Below, one piece after another: positions 25,556-35,092 of a stretch of 64,000 nucleotides of DNA. Made by a program: the position numbers and the translations under genes. Each line of letters begins with the position of its first letter. Position 1 is the stretch's first letter. The notes under the pieces were generated by a model that did not search any database, was not told the origin of the DNA, and saw only the letters and a program-made list of their open reading frames with translations. The stretch comes from an uncultured Spirochaetales bacterium (lineage in GTDB: Bacteria > UBP6 > UBA1177). The stretch covers positions 248,001 through 312,000 of the forward strand of contig CACYHH010000002.1 in assembly GCA_902774115.1 (NCBI GenBank). Direction: 5' to 3'.

Positions 25556-27847
25556 ATGATCAGAGAGCTTAAAGTTCTTTTTCTGTTGTTGCTCTGTTTT
25601 CCGGCGGTCGCAGCGGCGGATTCTCAGGAAGTTCCTGCCGTTGCCGGCAGCGGTCTTGACCAGGCGCGCTCGTCTCTGAGAGAGATCAATGCCGAATTCG
25701 AGAACAACTTAAAAAGATATCTTTCTCTTAATATTTCCGACGCCGACTACAAGCTGTCGCCTTCCGAAAAGATGAAAAAGGGTGATTTTTTCTTCGGAAA
25801 AGGCGATTACTCAACGTCTGCCGGTATTTTTTATTCGGTAACGGTGTCGGTTTCCGACAGTGACGCTGTAAAGTACGAGGCTCTCTACAAGCTCGGCGAA
25901 TCGCTGTTCATGCAGAAAAATTACGTTTCCGCGACCCGTTATTACGAGATGCTTCTTACCTCTCACGGCAACGCAGGTTTGAAAGCGAAGGCTCTTAAAA
26001 GGCTTATATTCATGAGCTATTCTCTGGGTGAATACGCGGCGGCTGAAAAGTACTACGACCAGTTCGTACAAGGCGGCAACGATATTTACGCCGATCAGGA
26101 ACTTCTTTACTATTTTGCAAAATCGCTTTTCTTCGCGGGAAAAACCGATGAAGCGGTTAAACTTTTTTCTTCGGTAAACAAGGAATCGGCATATTATCCG
26201 CAGGCACGCTATTTTCTCGGCGTCATGGCGCTGCGCGATAAAAAACTCGAAGACTCGCGTGTTTTCTACGAAGAGATACTCTCTCTTCCGGAAGATGGCG
26301 GGTACCACAATTTCAAAAATATCCGCGAGCTTGCAGGACTTGCAGTTGCAAGAATAGCTTTCGATCTCGACGATCAGGAAACGGCTTCGACGTACTACCT
26401 GCCGACAGCATTCGATTCGCGTTCTTTCCCGCAGGCTTACTATGAGCTGAGCTGGACTTTCATTAAGCGCGATCAGTTCGAAAATGCGGTCGACACACTG
26501 CGTCTCGTTAAAAATGTCGCTCCGAATTCCAGAGTCGCGACTCAGGCGGAAATTCTTGAAGGAACCCTTCTTGTCAAAATGGGACGTTTCGGCGAGGCTC
26601 TCGTGCTTTTCAATTCGATAGTTTCGAAATACAGCAAATATCAGGACGAGCTTTTCTCGATCGACGGAAAGGCTTTCCTTGCAAGCGGAAGAGCCGGAAA
26701 GGTTTCCGATTTCCTTCTTCCTTACTCTCCGGCAGTACGTTCGGTACTTGAAGACAGTAAGAAATTTTCGGAAACTGTCGCTCTGAACGACACGATCATC
26801 GGGCTGGAAGAAGAGCTCAAGCGTATCGAAGATCTGGAAAAGAAGATCGTGACGATGGCGGGCAACAAAAATTCCGCAGCTATTTTCCCGCCTCTTAAAG
26901 AGGCTGTCAGGGGCGTTATGACGCTCAGAAACAAAGTCGCGGTTGTAAAAAATTCGCTCGTTATGGCGAGAAACGGTTTCGCCGGTACGGGTCTTTCTGA
27001 AGAACAGCGCGGCGAATTCGAAAAACTTGATTCTGAAAAACGCAGACTTCTTGAAATAGACAACACTGCTTCGGTCGCTCACGAAAGGATCAGGGAACGC
27101 GCCGAGGAATACGGTGACAAGGTCGTTAAACTCGACGAAAGGATGCACCTTGTTTCGATGCAGCTTAATTCCCTTGCCGAAAATCTCGATCTTCTGATCG
27201 CTTCGTATTCGGAAGAAAAGAGTGACGGAAAAGAAAAGGAAAACGACAAAGAGATCCTCGACAGGATCGGTCAGGAACGCGAAAGATTCAACGCTCTTTC
27301 GGCTGAAAGCGATGCCTGCCAGGCTGAGATAGACGATGAGAAAAACGGTCTCGTTCTCGGCGGAACGCTTGTCGAAGCGGAAAACGAGATAAGGGATTCT
27401 TTCAACGGAATCGTAGCACGTCAGCAGGGCATCATCGGAACTTCCTCCGACAGAAGAGAGGCTCCTGAAGTTGCAGATCTTATCGAAGAAGCCGACAGGA
27501 TCGATGCAAAACTCGCCGATTTCTACGACAGGCTGAACGACTCGATGAAAGGGATCGTTTCGGATCTCAAGGTTTCATACGAGCAGGAAAAAAGCAATGT
27601 CGAATCTTACAAGAGCGAGCTTCTGAGGGCAAAGCGCGAGGTCGAGGAAATGGCGGTTCTCGCGATTTATTCGAATATGAATACCGCACGCAATATTTTT
27701 GCAGACCTTGTACTTCAGGGCGATCTCGGACTGATAGATGTCGCGTGGGAGAAGAAGGAGGAATCCACTTCCGAAATCATGCGTCTCAAAACCAAGAAAG
27801 CTACCGAAATACAGCAACTCCAATTTAATTTAGACGGTGAACAATGA
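25556..27847 (+). CDS. secreted TPR/coiled-coil protein, module B (paralogue of the protein at 14857)
   Basis: The 763-residue protein begins with a signal peptide (about 1-21, LFLLLLCFPAVAAAD) without a lipobox, unlike its paralogue at 14857. TPR-like helix pairs fill about 55-375. A long charged coiled-coil region follows (about 400-763, with several EEELKRIEDLEKKI-type segments). The YPQARYFLGV segment ties it to 14857. It starts 2 nt after the upstream gene and its stop overlaps the next start (ATGA), so translation is coupled. It is likely a rod-like periplasmic element. Confidence 0.8.
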   Translation: MIRELKVLFLLLLCFPAVAAADSQEVPAVAGSGLDQARSSLREINAEFENNLKRYLSLNISDADYKLSPSEKMKKGDFFFGKGDYSTSAGIFYSVTVSVSDSDAVKYEALYKLGESLFMQKNYVSATRYYEMLLTSHGNAGLKAKALKRLIFMSYSLGEYAAAEKYYDQFVQGGNDIYADQELLYYFAKSLFFAGKTDEAVKLFSSVNKESAYYPQARYFLGVMALRDKKLEDSRVFYEEILSLPEDGGYHNFKNIRELAGLAVARIAFDLDDQETASTYYLPTAFDSRSFPQAYYELSWTFIKRDQFENAVDTLRLVKNVAPNSRVATQAEILEGTLLVKMGRFGEALVLFNSIVSKYSKYQDELFSIDGKAFLASGRAGKVSDFLLPYSPAVRSVLEDSKKFSETVALNDTIIGLEEELKRIEDLEKKIVTMAGNKNSAAIFPPLKEAVRGVMTLRNKVAVVKNSLVMARNGFAGTGLSEEQRGEFEKLDSEKRRLLEIDNTASVAHERIRERAEEYGDKVVKLDERMHLVSMQLNSLAENLDLLIASYSEEKSDGKEKENDKEILDRIGQERERFNALSAESDACQAEIDDEKNGLVLGGTLVEAENEIRDSFNGIVARQQGIIGTSSDRREAPEVADLIEEADRIDAKLADFYDRLNDSMKGIVSDLKVSYEQEKSNVESYKSELLRAKREVEEMAVLAIYSNMNTARNIFADLVLQGDLGLIDVAWEKKEESTSEIMRLKTKKATEIQQLQFNLDGEQ

Positions 27848-30800
27848 GATATTTTCTGATTTTTCTATTTGCGTTGTTTGCGGCTGCGCCTGTTGTTGCG
27901 GACGAAAAGCCGGCTGAAACGCAGAACGCCGAAGCGGAAAAGTCTGCTTCTTCTCCGGATGACGTGATCGTTGATGACGAGCTTTTCAACAGCGAGGCTT
28001 TTGCAAGGGAAGTCGTCCGTTTTGAAGGGCGCGTAAGGGAATACCAGAAGGAATTCCGGCAGCTCGTTCTCAGGGAAGTTGCGGAAAAAAGAAAATTCGT
28101 CGAATCGAAATATTCCGAAGCTATATCCGAGCAGGAACTTAAAGAGGTTCAGGCGAGAAAGGATGCAATAATCCTTTTCGAGCAGTTCATCAGAAAGTAT
28201 CCCGACAATCCGAAGTACACTCCGAATGCGATGTACAGGCTTGCCGAACTTTACTACGAACGTTCGATGATTGTCTACAACGAGAGAACCGAAGGATACG
28301 AGGCTGAACTCGAAAAATTCGATAACCACGAAATTTCGGTAGAGCCGGAACTTCCTGAAATCGATTTTTCCGATTCGATAAGGCTTTACATCGAAATGAT
28401 ACGCCGTTTTCCCGATTTCGAATACATCGGTTCGGTTTACTATCTGCTCGGTTACTGCTACTCCGAGTCCGGTCAGGGCGACAAGGCCGTTCAGGTCTGG
28501 CTCACCCTGCTTGAAAAAGGACTCGCAGGCGAAAATTACGTCGAACTCAGGCTCCGTCTGGGCGACTACTACTTTGCTGAGAACGACCTCAAGAAAGCCG
28601 AGGAACAGTATCTGGAAGGTAAAAAATTCCCCGAAAGCAACTTCTATGACCAGATTCTCTACAAACTGGCGTGGACATACTACAGACAGTTCCGTCTCGA
28701 AGACGCTGTCAAGGCATTTACGCAGCTTCTTTTCTATTCCGACGAGATGAAAGCTCAGGGCGTCGACAAAGGTCAGAACCTCAGAAAAGAGGCGATCCAG
28801 TACATCGCCATCAGTTTTGCCGACGACGAGTGGGGCAGCGCGGATAAAGCGATCGCCTACTTCTCGGGAATCAAGGCTGAATCGTTCGAAATCGACGTTT
28901 TCGAACAGCTCGGCGGTTACTTTGACGAAAACAACAAATACGCGGAAGCCGAGAAGGTTTACCGCTATATAATCGGACGCTATCCTTACTATGAAAGGGC
29001 GCCGATCCTGCATAATTCCCTTATCCAGCTCTGCAACAAGGCGCGTGAATTCGACAAGGCGGCTGCGGAGACTGAGATTTTTGCGGAAAAGTACAATTCT
29101 TCGAGCGAATGGGCACGTGTCAACCGCGGAAATCCCGCTGCGGTACGTGCGGCTGCGGAACTTGCGAAGGTCGCACTTCTCGATACGGCTGTTTTCCACC
29201 ACAAACAGGCTCAGGCGCTGAAGGAAAACGGCGATGCTGACGGAGCGGCGGCGGAATACCGCAAGGCTGCAGATTTCTATGCCGCATACCTCAGGGATTT
29301 TCCGTATACTTCCGAAACTTACGACATAACCTACAGTCTTGCCGATACTCTCTTCTATTCAGGAGACATCAAGGCAGCTGTAGTTGTCTACGAACGCGTC
29401 AGGGATGACAAAAATCAGGACAAATACAGAGACGACGCGGCGTTCCAGGTTTTTTACTGCTACAACAGCATCTGGGAAGGTTCCGACGAAAAGAACATCC
29501 CGGCTTCCGAAAAAACGGGCAAACCGCTCAGCGACCTTGAACAGAAGCTCGTTTTTTCGAGTGACATGTACCTGAAACTTGCGAAAGAGGTCGAGGATAA
29601 GCCGGTTGTTGCATACAACGTCGCGAGAATCTATTACGACCACGATCTCTACAGCGATGCCGAGCCGCGCTATCTCCGCATAATCAGCGAATTCCCGGAG
29701 ACTGAGCCTGCTGTCATGGCGTCGAAAGATATAATCGCTTACTACACCGCTAAAAAAGACTGGGTAAGCGTTGCAAAATGGTCGAAAGTTTTTGCCGAAA
29801 GGTTTGCTACAAAAGCAAAAGCCGACAAAAAGGCAAAGGAAGAGTTCTCGACATACCGTGCAAGCGCTCTTTTCAAACACGCACAGCAGCTTGAGGAAGA
29901 GGGCAAACACGCAGAGGCTGCCGAGGAATATCTGAGAATGGTCGAGGAGAATCCGGGCAACAAAGACGCCGACAAAGCGATTTACAACGCTGCCGTCAAC
30001 TATTCGAGGGCGACGATGTTCGAGTCGGCTCTGCATCTGCACGAAAGGATCTACACCGAATATCCTCATTCCGAACTTGCACCGCAGTCGCTTTATTTGG
30101 TTGCGTACAACGCTGAAATGAGCTACGACCATGAAAAGGCGGTCAAGGCTTACAAACAGCTCTACGACAAATATCCGAGATACAAGGAAAAATCGAACGC
30201 TGTCTTCAACGCTGCTTTCCTTCTTGAAAAACTTCAGAAGTATAAAGAGGCCGCTACTTACTACAGACTTTACTACACTGAAGAAAAGTCCAAACCGGAA
30301 GGAAAAGAGGCTCTTTACGACGTCGGCAGAATGTATCAGAAGGCTGAAGACTGGAAGGGAGCAATCAAAAATTACGAAAGTTTCATTTCCACATTCGAGA
30401 ACGATCTTTCGGTAATCCACCTTGTCGCAAGGGCGCGTTACCAGATCGCGAAGATCTACGAAGAGAAGCTCAACAACCAGAAAATGGCGAAGGCTTCATA
30501 CGAAAAGATTCTTTCCTATATCGCCGCGAAGAAGGTTACGACCGACGAGTCGATGCTCTATGCGGCTGAGGCGAAGTTCAAACTTCTCGAAGACGAGTTC
30601 AACACTTATCTGAAGCTCAAAATCATCGGAAAGAACGACAAGCAGCTCGAGGAAAATCTCAAGAAAAAAGTCGCTGCGATGAAGGAGCTCGAAGGAAAAT
30701 ACAACGAAGTTCTGAAATTCCAGGTTTACGAGTGGATGATGGCCGGAATGTACAGGATCGGCTTCCTCTACCAGAGTTTCTCCGATGCCCTGTTCGATGC

Positions 30801-31182
30801 GGAGCCTCCGGCTGGACTTACCGAGGAAGAAGAGGAAATCTACACCGATATGCTCAAGCAGCAGGCTGAACCCATCGAGGAACAGGCGGTAACCTATTAT
30901 TCCAAGGCTTTGGAAAAGGCTCGTGAGCTCAAAGTTTTCAACAAGTGGACACAGCTCATAACCGAAAAACTCGCGGTTATGCGCCCGGCTGAATACAAAG
31001 TCGGCAAAACTCCGATATTCGCCGAGGAAAATGCGGTTGATTCCGGTTTTGCCCCCGTCGTTTCGCTTGATAAGGCGGAAAAGAAAGTTTACAAAAAGGC
31101 TGGTCTCGGAGCTGCCGCTGAAGGAAATTCCGAGCAGAAGAATGAAACGTCTGAAGAGGTGAAAGATGAAAAAGCTGAATAA
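27844..31182 (+). CDS. giant periplasmic TPR protein, module B (paralogue of the protein at 16515)
   Basis: The 1112-residue secreted protein has a signal peptide (MRYFLIFLFALFAAAPVVAD), then TPR-type helix pairs through most of its length (for example YRLAELYYERSMIVYNE, YYLLGYCYSESGQGDKAV, YNAAVNYSRATMFESAL). The end is a charged tail rich in Glu and Lys. Like its paralogue it carries the YRLAELY motif near the N-terminus and the AVTYYSKALEKA...FNKW pair near the C-terminus. Both ends overlap neighbours: ATGA with the upstream gene and 17 nt with the downstream one. It would form a long scaffold in the periplasm. Confidence 0.82.
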   Translation: MRYFLIFLFALFAAAPVVADEKPAETQNAEAEKSASSPDDVIVDDELFNSEAFAREVVRFEGRVREYQKEFRQLVLREVAEKRKFVESKYSEAISEQELKEVQARKDAIILFEQFIRKYPDNPKYTPNAMYRLAELYYERSMIVYNERTEGYEAELEKFDNHEISVEPELPEIDFSDSIRLYIEMIRRFPDFEYIGSVYYLLGYCYSESGQGDKAVQVWLTLLEKGLAGENYVELRLRLGDYYFAENDLKKAEEQYLEGKKFPESNFYDQILYKLAWTYYRQFRLEDAVKAFTQLLFYSDEMKAQGVDKGQNLRKEAIQYIAISFADDEWGSADKAIAYFSGIKAESFEIDVFEQLGGYFDENNKYAEAEKVYRYIIGRYPYYERAPILHNSLIQLCNKAREFDKAAAETEIFAEKYNSSSEWARVNRGNPAAVRAAAELAKVALLDTAVFHHKQAQALKENGDADGAAAEYRKAADFYAAYLRDFPYTSETYDITYSLADTLFYSGDIKAAVVVYERVRDDKNQDKYRDDAAFQVFYCYNSIWEGSDEKNIPASEKTGKPLSDLEQKLVFSSDMYLKLAKEVEDKPVVAYNVARIYYDHDLYSDAEPRYLRIISEFPETEPAVMASKDIIAYYTAKKDWVSVAKWSKVFAERFATKAKADKKAKEEFSTYRASALFKHAQQLEEEGKHAEAAEEYLRMVEENPGNKDADKAIYNAAVNYSRATMFESALHLHERIYTEYPHSELAPQSLYLVAYNAEMSYDHEKAVKAYKQLYDKYPRYKEKSNAVFNAAFLLEKLQKYKEAATYYRLYYTEEKSKPEGKEALYDVGRMYQKAEDWKGAIKNYESFISTFENDLSVIHLVARARYQIAKIYEEKLNNQKMAKASYEKILSYIAAKKVTTDESMLYAAEAKFKLLEDEFNTYLKLKIIGKNDKQLEENLKKKVAAMKELEGKYNEVLKFQVYEWMMAGMYRIGFLYQSFSDALFDAEPPAGLTEEEEEIYTDMLKQQAEPIEEQAVTYYSKALEKARELKVFNKWTQLITEKLAVMRPAEYKVGKTPIFAEENAVDSGFAPVVSLDKAEKKVYKKAGLGAAAEGNSEQKNETSEEVKDEKAE

Positions 31183-32890
31183 AATATTTATATTGCTGGC
31201 ACTTCTCTCTTTCATTTCGTGCGGAACGGCGTCGGTGGCTTCTTCCTCTGATTCAGAAAAACCGGAAGGAAGTTCCGAGGAAGTCAGCGGACAAACGGAA
31301 TCGGAAAACGCTGACGGTTCCGAAAAACAGCCTGAATCTGCATCTGACTCTGACAGTGTTGCGAAAAGTTGGGAAACAACCGAAGCTGCTGCTGCGGAAG
31401 AGGAAAAAAATCCGAACTATGACGGCGGCAAATATGTCGGACCTGCTGCTGCCGACTTCGAGGAAGGTCTCCGCGCTTACTCCGACGGCGGCTGCGAAAA
31501 GGCTGTCAAATTCTGGCAGGCTGCTTTCAGCAAAGATCAGAGAAACGCGCAGATTGCCTTCAATACGGCTGTCTGCTTCGAGCGTATGAAAAACAGGGAA
31601 GATGCTGCATCGTGGTATGAAAAGGCGTATCTTGCCGACAATTCATTCACGAAACCGCTCTACAATTTAGCTCTGCTCTATATGCCGGTCCAGATCAAGG
31701 AAAAAGAAGGCTATCTCACGCAGCTTGCCGAAAAGAATGCTGACGTTGTCGAAAAGTACAACTTCATCGCGTGGCTCAATCTCCAGCTGGGACGCAATAA
31801 CGAAGCTGAAAAATACGCGAAGATGGTTCTTAAGGAAGACGAACAGAATTCCGAGGCGGTAATTTCGCTTGCAACTTCGTACTTCAGCAAAAAGATGTAC
31901 GAACTTGCCGAATCGGCTCTCGAAACGGCTGAAAAGTGGGATCCCGAAAACTTCAGACTTCAGAGGCTTTACGGCTTCCTGCTTTACAGAACCGGCGATT
32001 CGAAAGGTGCAACGACTCATCTTATGAAATCGGTAAAAACGAACCCGGATCAGCCGGAAGTCAGAAACATTCTTGCTATCCTTGCGATGAAAATCGAGGA
32101 TTATTCCACTGCGAAAGAGCAGCTTGAAGCGGCTTTGAAGATCAAAGACGATTTCTGGACGGCAAAGCTGAATCTCGCACTGGCTTACAAAGGTCTTGAG
32201 GATTACAAAAATGCCGCGGTTCTGCTTGACGAACTCGAGGCAAGAACTGATCTGTCTCAGTCTCTCCGCAACAGTGTGATATTCAACAAGGCACTGCTTT
32301 ACCTTGATGCCGATGTCAACGGCGACAAGAATCCGGCACGTTTCGATACGGCGGTGAAATATTTCAATGACTATCTCAAACTTATTGCTAAGAGCAAAAA
32401 TTTCAAGGAACAGAAAGCTCTTGTTGACGGCTACATAAAAGAGGCGAACACGGAAAAGAAGAAACTTGAATTCGCGCTTGCGGCAAAGGCAAAGGCTGAG
32501 AAGAGAAAACAGGCTCAGGAAGAAGAGGCAAGACTTTTCAAGGAGCACAAGGAAGCGGCTTTCAAACAGGCGGAAGAAGCCAACACGGCAGAGGCCTGGA
32601 GCAAGTATCTTGAAGAGTATCCGGTTGTAGACGAGAACGATACGCTCAGTCTTTCGGCAAAGGCGAAACTTGAAGAATTGACTCCGAAAGCACCTGAACA
32701 GGCTGAAAATCAGGGAACTGCGGCACCGGCAGAGGCGGCTCCTGAACAGATAGCCGAAGAATCGAATGCTGAAACTCCTGCGGAAACAGCGCCGGAACAG
32801 AAAACAGAAACTGATACAGGAACAGTTCCAAAGCAGGAAAACGGTGAAACGAATACCGGAACGGAAGAAAATAATGAGGCAAAACAATAA
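31166..32890 (+). CDS. TPR lipoprotein, module B
   Basis: The 574-residue protein has a lipobox LLSFISC (Cys19) and an acidic Ser/Glu-rich linker to about residue 95. TPRs cover about 95-420 (PLYNLALLYMPVQIKEKEG, WTAKLNLALAYKGLEDYKNA). A charged helix follows, then a short domain AFKQAEEANTAEAWSKYLEEYP (about 470-492) and an Ala/Pro/Glu/Thr tail. It overlaps the giant TPR gene by 17 nt. It occupies the same place as the lipoprotein at 20150 in module A, directly before the small EGxIxKP protein. Confidence 0.82.
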   Translation: MKKLNKIFILLALLSFISCGTASVASSSDSEKPEGSSEEVSGQTESENADGSEKQPESASDSDSVAKSWETTEAAAAEEEKNPNYDGGKYVGPAAADFEEGLRAYSDGGCEKAVKFWQAAFSKDQRNAQIAFNTAVCFERMKNREDAASWYEKAYLADNSFTKPLYNLALLYMPVQIKEKEGYLTQLAEKNADVVEKYNFIAWLNLQLGRNNEAEKYAKMVLKEDEQNSEAVISLATSYFSKKMYELAESALETAEKWDPENFRLQRLYGFLLYRTGDSKGATTHLMKSVKTNPDQPEVRNILAILAMKIEDYSTAKEQLEAALKIKDDFWTAKLNLALAYKGLEDYKNAAVLLDELEARTDLSQSLRNSVIFNKALLYLDADVNGDKNPARFDTAVKYFNDYLKLIAKSKNFKEQKALVDGYIKEANTEKKKLEFALAAKAKAEKRKQAQEEEARLFKEHKEAAFKQAEEANTAEAWSKYLEEYPVVDENDTLSLSAKAKLEELTPKAPEQAENQGTAAPAEAAPEQIAEESNAETPAETAPEQKTETDTGTVPKQENGETNTGTEENNEAKQ

Positions 32891-32959
32891 AAATGATATT
32901 TAAAAATGATAGTATAATCAAATTGTTGCGTGTTTTTTGCAACGCTTTTGCCAAAAAAT

Positions 32960-32988
32960 TTGCTTTAAAAAATTTGTTCGTATATATT
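32960..32988 (+). promoter_or_regulatory. internal promoter before the small protein and motor genes
   Basis: TTGCTT (32960-32965), a 17-bp spacer and TATATT (32983-32988) lie in the 134-nt gap after the TPR lipoprotein gene, which also holds a TATAAT at about 32924 and a short hairpin (GTTGC/GCAAC). Expression of the motor genes may thus be set independently. Confidence 0.55.
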
Positions 32989-33024
32989 CCCGCCAACTTT
33001 GTTCTTATAAAGGGTAATTTTGTG

Positions 33025-33243
33025 ATGCTTTTTATTTGTGCGCTTATTGCTTCGCTGCTTTTTTCGTTCAATGTCGAAGCAAAGACAATTGTTATAGAAG
33101 AGATTCAGATCGAAGGAACCATACAGAAACCCGAAGTCATGACGTTTTTGTCAAGGGCTAAATTCTCTTACCGTTCGCTGGATCTGAACGTTAGTTTTTT
33201 GGAAGAGGTGGAGAAAGCCGTCTGTGTAGACGATGCTTTCTAG
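33025..33243 (+). CDS. small secreted protein with EGxIxKP motif, module B
   Basis: The 72-residue product has a signal peptide (MLFICALIASLLFSFNVEA) and a mature part with IQIEGTIQKPEVMTFLSRA followed by LDLNVSFLEEVEKAV, matching the protein at 21385 in order and spacing. I chose the ATG at 33025 because upstream codons lie in the promoter region; a GTG at 33022 is possible. The gene directly precedes exbB, by 33 nt, while in module A it directly precedes the TonB-like gene. This conserved place suggests a role at the motor/TonB-like interface. Confidence 0.75.
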   Translation: MLFICALIASLLFSFNVEAKTIVIEEIQIEGTIQKPEVMTFLSRAKFSYRSLDLNVSFLEEVEKAVCVDDAF

Positions 33244-33276
33244 TATATTATTTTTATTTTTTTAGGAGGATCTACT

Positions 33277-33918
33277 ATGATTACTTGGTTTGCTGAGTTT
33301 TATCGTTCAGGCGGAACGTTCATGCACTTCATCGCTGTTTGCGGTCTTTACGTTCTCGGTGTTGCAATTTACAAATGCATTTTCCTTCTTGTAAAATTCA
33401 ACACAAACGGCGCAAATTTGATGAAACAGATTCAGAAACTTGTTATGGCAAACAATGTTGACAAAGCTATCAAACTTTGCGACGCAGCAGGCGATGCAGC
33501 ACTTGCAAAAGTTATGAAAGCTGGTCTTTCCAGAGCTAACAGAGGCGAGCTTGAAATCCAGAACGCAATGGAAGAAGCTACTCTTGAAGTAACCCCGAAA
33601 ATTTCGAAACTCCTTCCCAGCATGTTCGCTATTTCGAGTACCGCTACAATGTTCGGACTTCTTGGAACGATTTTCGGTCTTATCGATGCATTCGACGCAG
33701 TTGCTCACGCTGCTCCTGAGCAGAAATCGGCAATGCTTGCAAGCGGTATCGCTATCGCTATGAACACCACCGGTTGGGGTCTTATGATCGCTATTCCTGG
33801 AACGATTATCCACCTTGTTCTTAACGGTCTTGCAGGAAAAATACTCAATGACCTTGATCTTTACTCTGTAAAACTTTCCAACCTGCTTGTTAACAGAGAA
33901 AAAGGAACGGCTGAGTAG
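33277..33918 (+). CDS. MotA/TolQ/ExbB family proton-channel motor subunit
   Basis: The 213-residue inner-membrane protein has three membrane spans (about 14-38, 111-139 and 157-185). The conserved TolQ/ExbB core appears as ATMFGLLGTIFGLIDAF in the second span and the Thr pair in IAMNTTGWGLMIAIPG in the third, where the proton path of the family lies. An AGGAGG site precedes the ATG. It would form the pentameric stator-like channel around a pair of the ExbD proteins encoded next. In Myxococcus the equivalent AglR works with AglQ and AglS. Here one ExbB serves two ExbD-type genes. Confidence 0.93.
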   Translation: MITWFAEFYRSGGTFMHFIAVCGLYVLGVAIYKCIFLLVKFNTNGANLMKQIQKLVMANNVDKAIKLCDAAGDAALAKVMKAGLSRANRGELEIQNAMEEATLEVTPKISKLLPSMFAISSTATMFGLLGTIFGLIDAFDAVAHAAPEQKSAMLASGIAIAMNTTGWGLMIAIPGTIIHLVLNGLAGKILNDLDLYSVKLSNLLVNREKGTAE

Positions 33919-33947
33919 TAAACAGACACGATTTGGAGGAATAAAAG

Positions 33948-34496
33948 ATGGGTAAGAGACGTTCAGAAGGATCCACTCAGGATCTCGATATGACGGCTGC
34001 AATGAACCTCATTCTTATTCTTATACCGTTGTTGTTGACCTCAATGGAGTCTGTAAAAATAGCCGTTGTCAACGTTGCTACACCGCAGATCGGTCCTTCT
34101 TCCGAGGCAAATCCGCCGGCAGACAGACCGGACGATAAACCTCTTAAACTGACAGTTGCTCTCACTGACAGAGGCATTACTGTTTTTGTAAGAGATCAGG
34201 TTATTGAAAACAAAGACGATCCGTTGGGTCCGACGATTCTTAAAATTGACGGACAAGAAGAAGATGCGGAAGGCAGAATGGTCGATGCAAAAGTTTATGA
34301 TATTGATAAACTTGTTGAGATCATTTCGGATTTGAAAGATGCAAATCCGGCTGAAGAAAATATTATTATTACGGCTGAGCCGAACACTAAGTACAAATAC
34401 ATTATGAAAATAATGGACGCTACCCGCGAGAAAAAGGACGGCGAAAAGAAGAAAACTCTTTTCCCGAACGTCGTACTTAGCGCAGGCATAGCATAA
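33948..34496 (+). CDS. ExbD/TolR family protein with Asn in place of the usual membrane Asp
   Basis: The 182-residue protein has a short cytoplasmic N-terminus, one membrane span (about 17-38) and a periplasmic domain. The family motif around the proton-carrying Asp (PLIDVMLVL in ExbD) reads TAAMNLILILIPLLL here, so the Asp position is Asn20. In the next gene the Asp is kept. The periplasmic part (LKLTVALTDRGITVFVRD) has the ExbD/TolR fold pattern. The nearby Asp residues (12 and 14) lie before the membrane and are not equivalents. It is probably a structural partner rather than the proton carrier. Confidence 0.88.
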   Translation: MGKRRSEGSTQDLDMTAAMNLILILIPLLLTSMESVKIAVVNVATPQIGPSSEANPPADRPDDKPLKLTVALTDRGITVFVRDQVIENKDDPLGPTILKIDGQEEDAEGRMVDAKVYDIDKLVEIISDLKDANPAEENIIITAEPNTKYKYIMKIMDATREKKDGEKKKTLFPNVVLSAGIA

Positions 34497-34506
34497 GGAG
34501 GGTATT

Positions 34507-35082
34507 ATGGCAGAAGAAAACAAAACTTACGAATACCTCCCGGAAAATTATGAAGAAGAAATCCTGATGAGCAGGAGAAAATCTAAAACAGGAAGAGAAA
34601 GCGCAGGCGGACAGAAATTAAACATCAACTCCTTGATGGATATTCTTACGATCATGCTCGTTTTCCTGCTTAAGAGCTATGCAACAGATCCTATCAACAT
34701 TACTCCTGGACCGGATTTGGATATTCCGAAGTCAACTTCACTCTTGCAGCCTGCTGCAACTGTTACAATTACGGTTGCTAAGTCTTCAATAGTTGTTGAC
34801 AACGAACCGGTTTCGGTTGTAAAAGACGGTAAAGTTGAAGCTTCACAGAAACGCGGCGGCGAAGACGCTTATTTCATTATTCCTTTGAATAAGGCGTTGG
34901 TCGAAGCTGTCGAAAAGAAAAGACGTCTTGAAGCTATCAACCCGACTGTTAAGTTTGATGGCGTTGCTACAATCGTTATGGATAAGGAAACTCCGTATCG
35001 TTTGTTGACAGAGGTTATGTACACGGCTGGTCAGGCGGAATTCTCGAACTTTAAGTTCGCTACGATTTCTGCTGCCGGTTAG
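34507..35082 (+). CDS. ExbD/TolR family protein with the canonical Asp
   Basis: The 191-residue protein has a longer charged cytoplasmic N-terminus (about 1-38), one membrane span containing NSLMDILTIMLVFLLKSY, in which Asp45 is the proton-binding residue of the family, and a periplasmic domain (about 60-191). It begins 10 nt after the first exbD. In Myxococcus the matching Asp of AglQ is needed for motor function. Together with the Asn-containing partner it could form a heterodimer with a single proton carrier. Confidence 0.92.
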   Translation: MAEENKTYEYLPENYEEEILMSRRKSKTGRESAGGQKLNINSLMDILTIMLVFLLKSYATDPINITPGPDLDIPKSTSLLQPAATVTITVAKSSIVVDNEPVSVVKDGKVEASQKRGGEDAYFIIPLNKALVEAVEKKRRLEAINPTVKFDGVATIVMDKETPYRLLTEVMYTAGQAEFSNFKFATISAAG

Positions 35083-35092
35083 TATGTTTTAT

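Noticed and set aside
27865-29202. Long open frame (445 codons) on the minus strand inside the giant TPR gene
   Set aside because: It is a by-product of the codon usage of the plus-strand gene. It has no ribosome binding site, no recognisable domain and an odd Phe/Arg-rich composition. The same applies to similar frames opposite 16515-20147 and 25556-27847.
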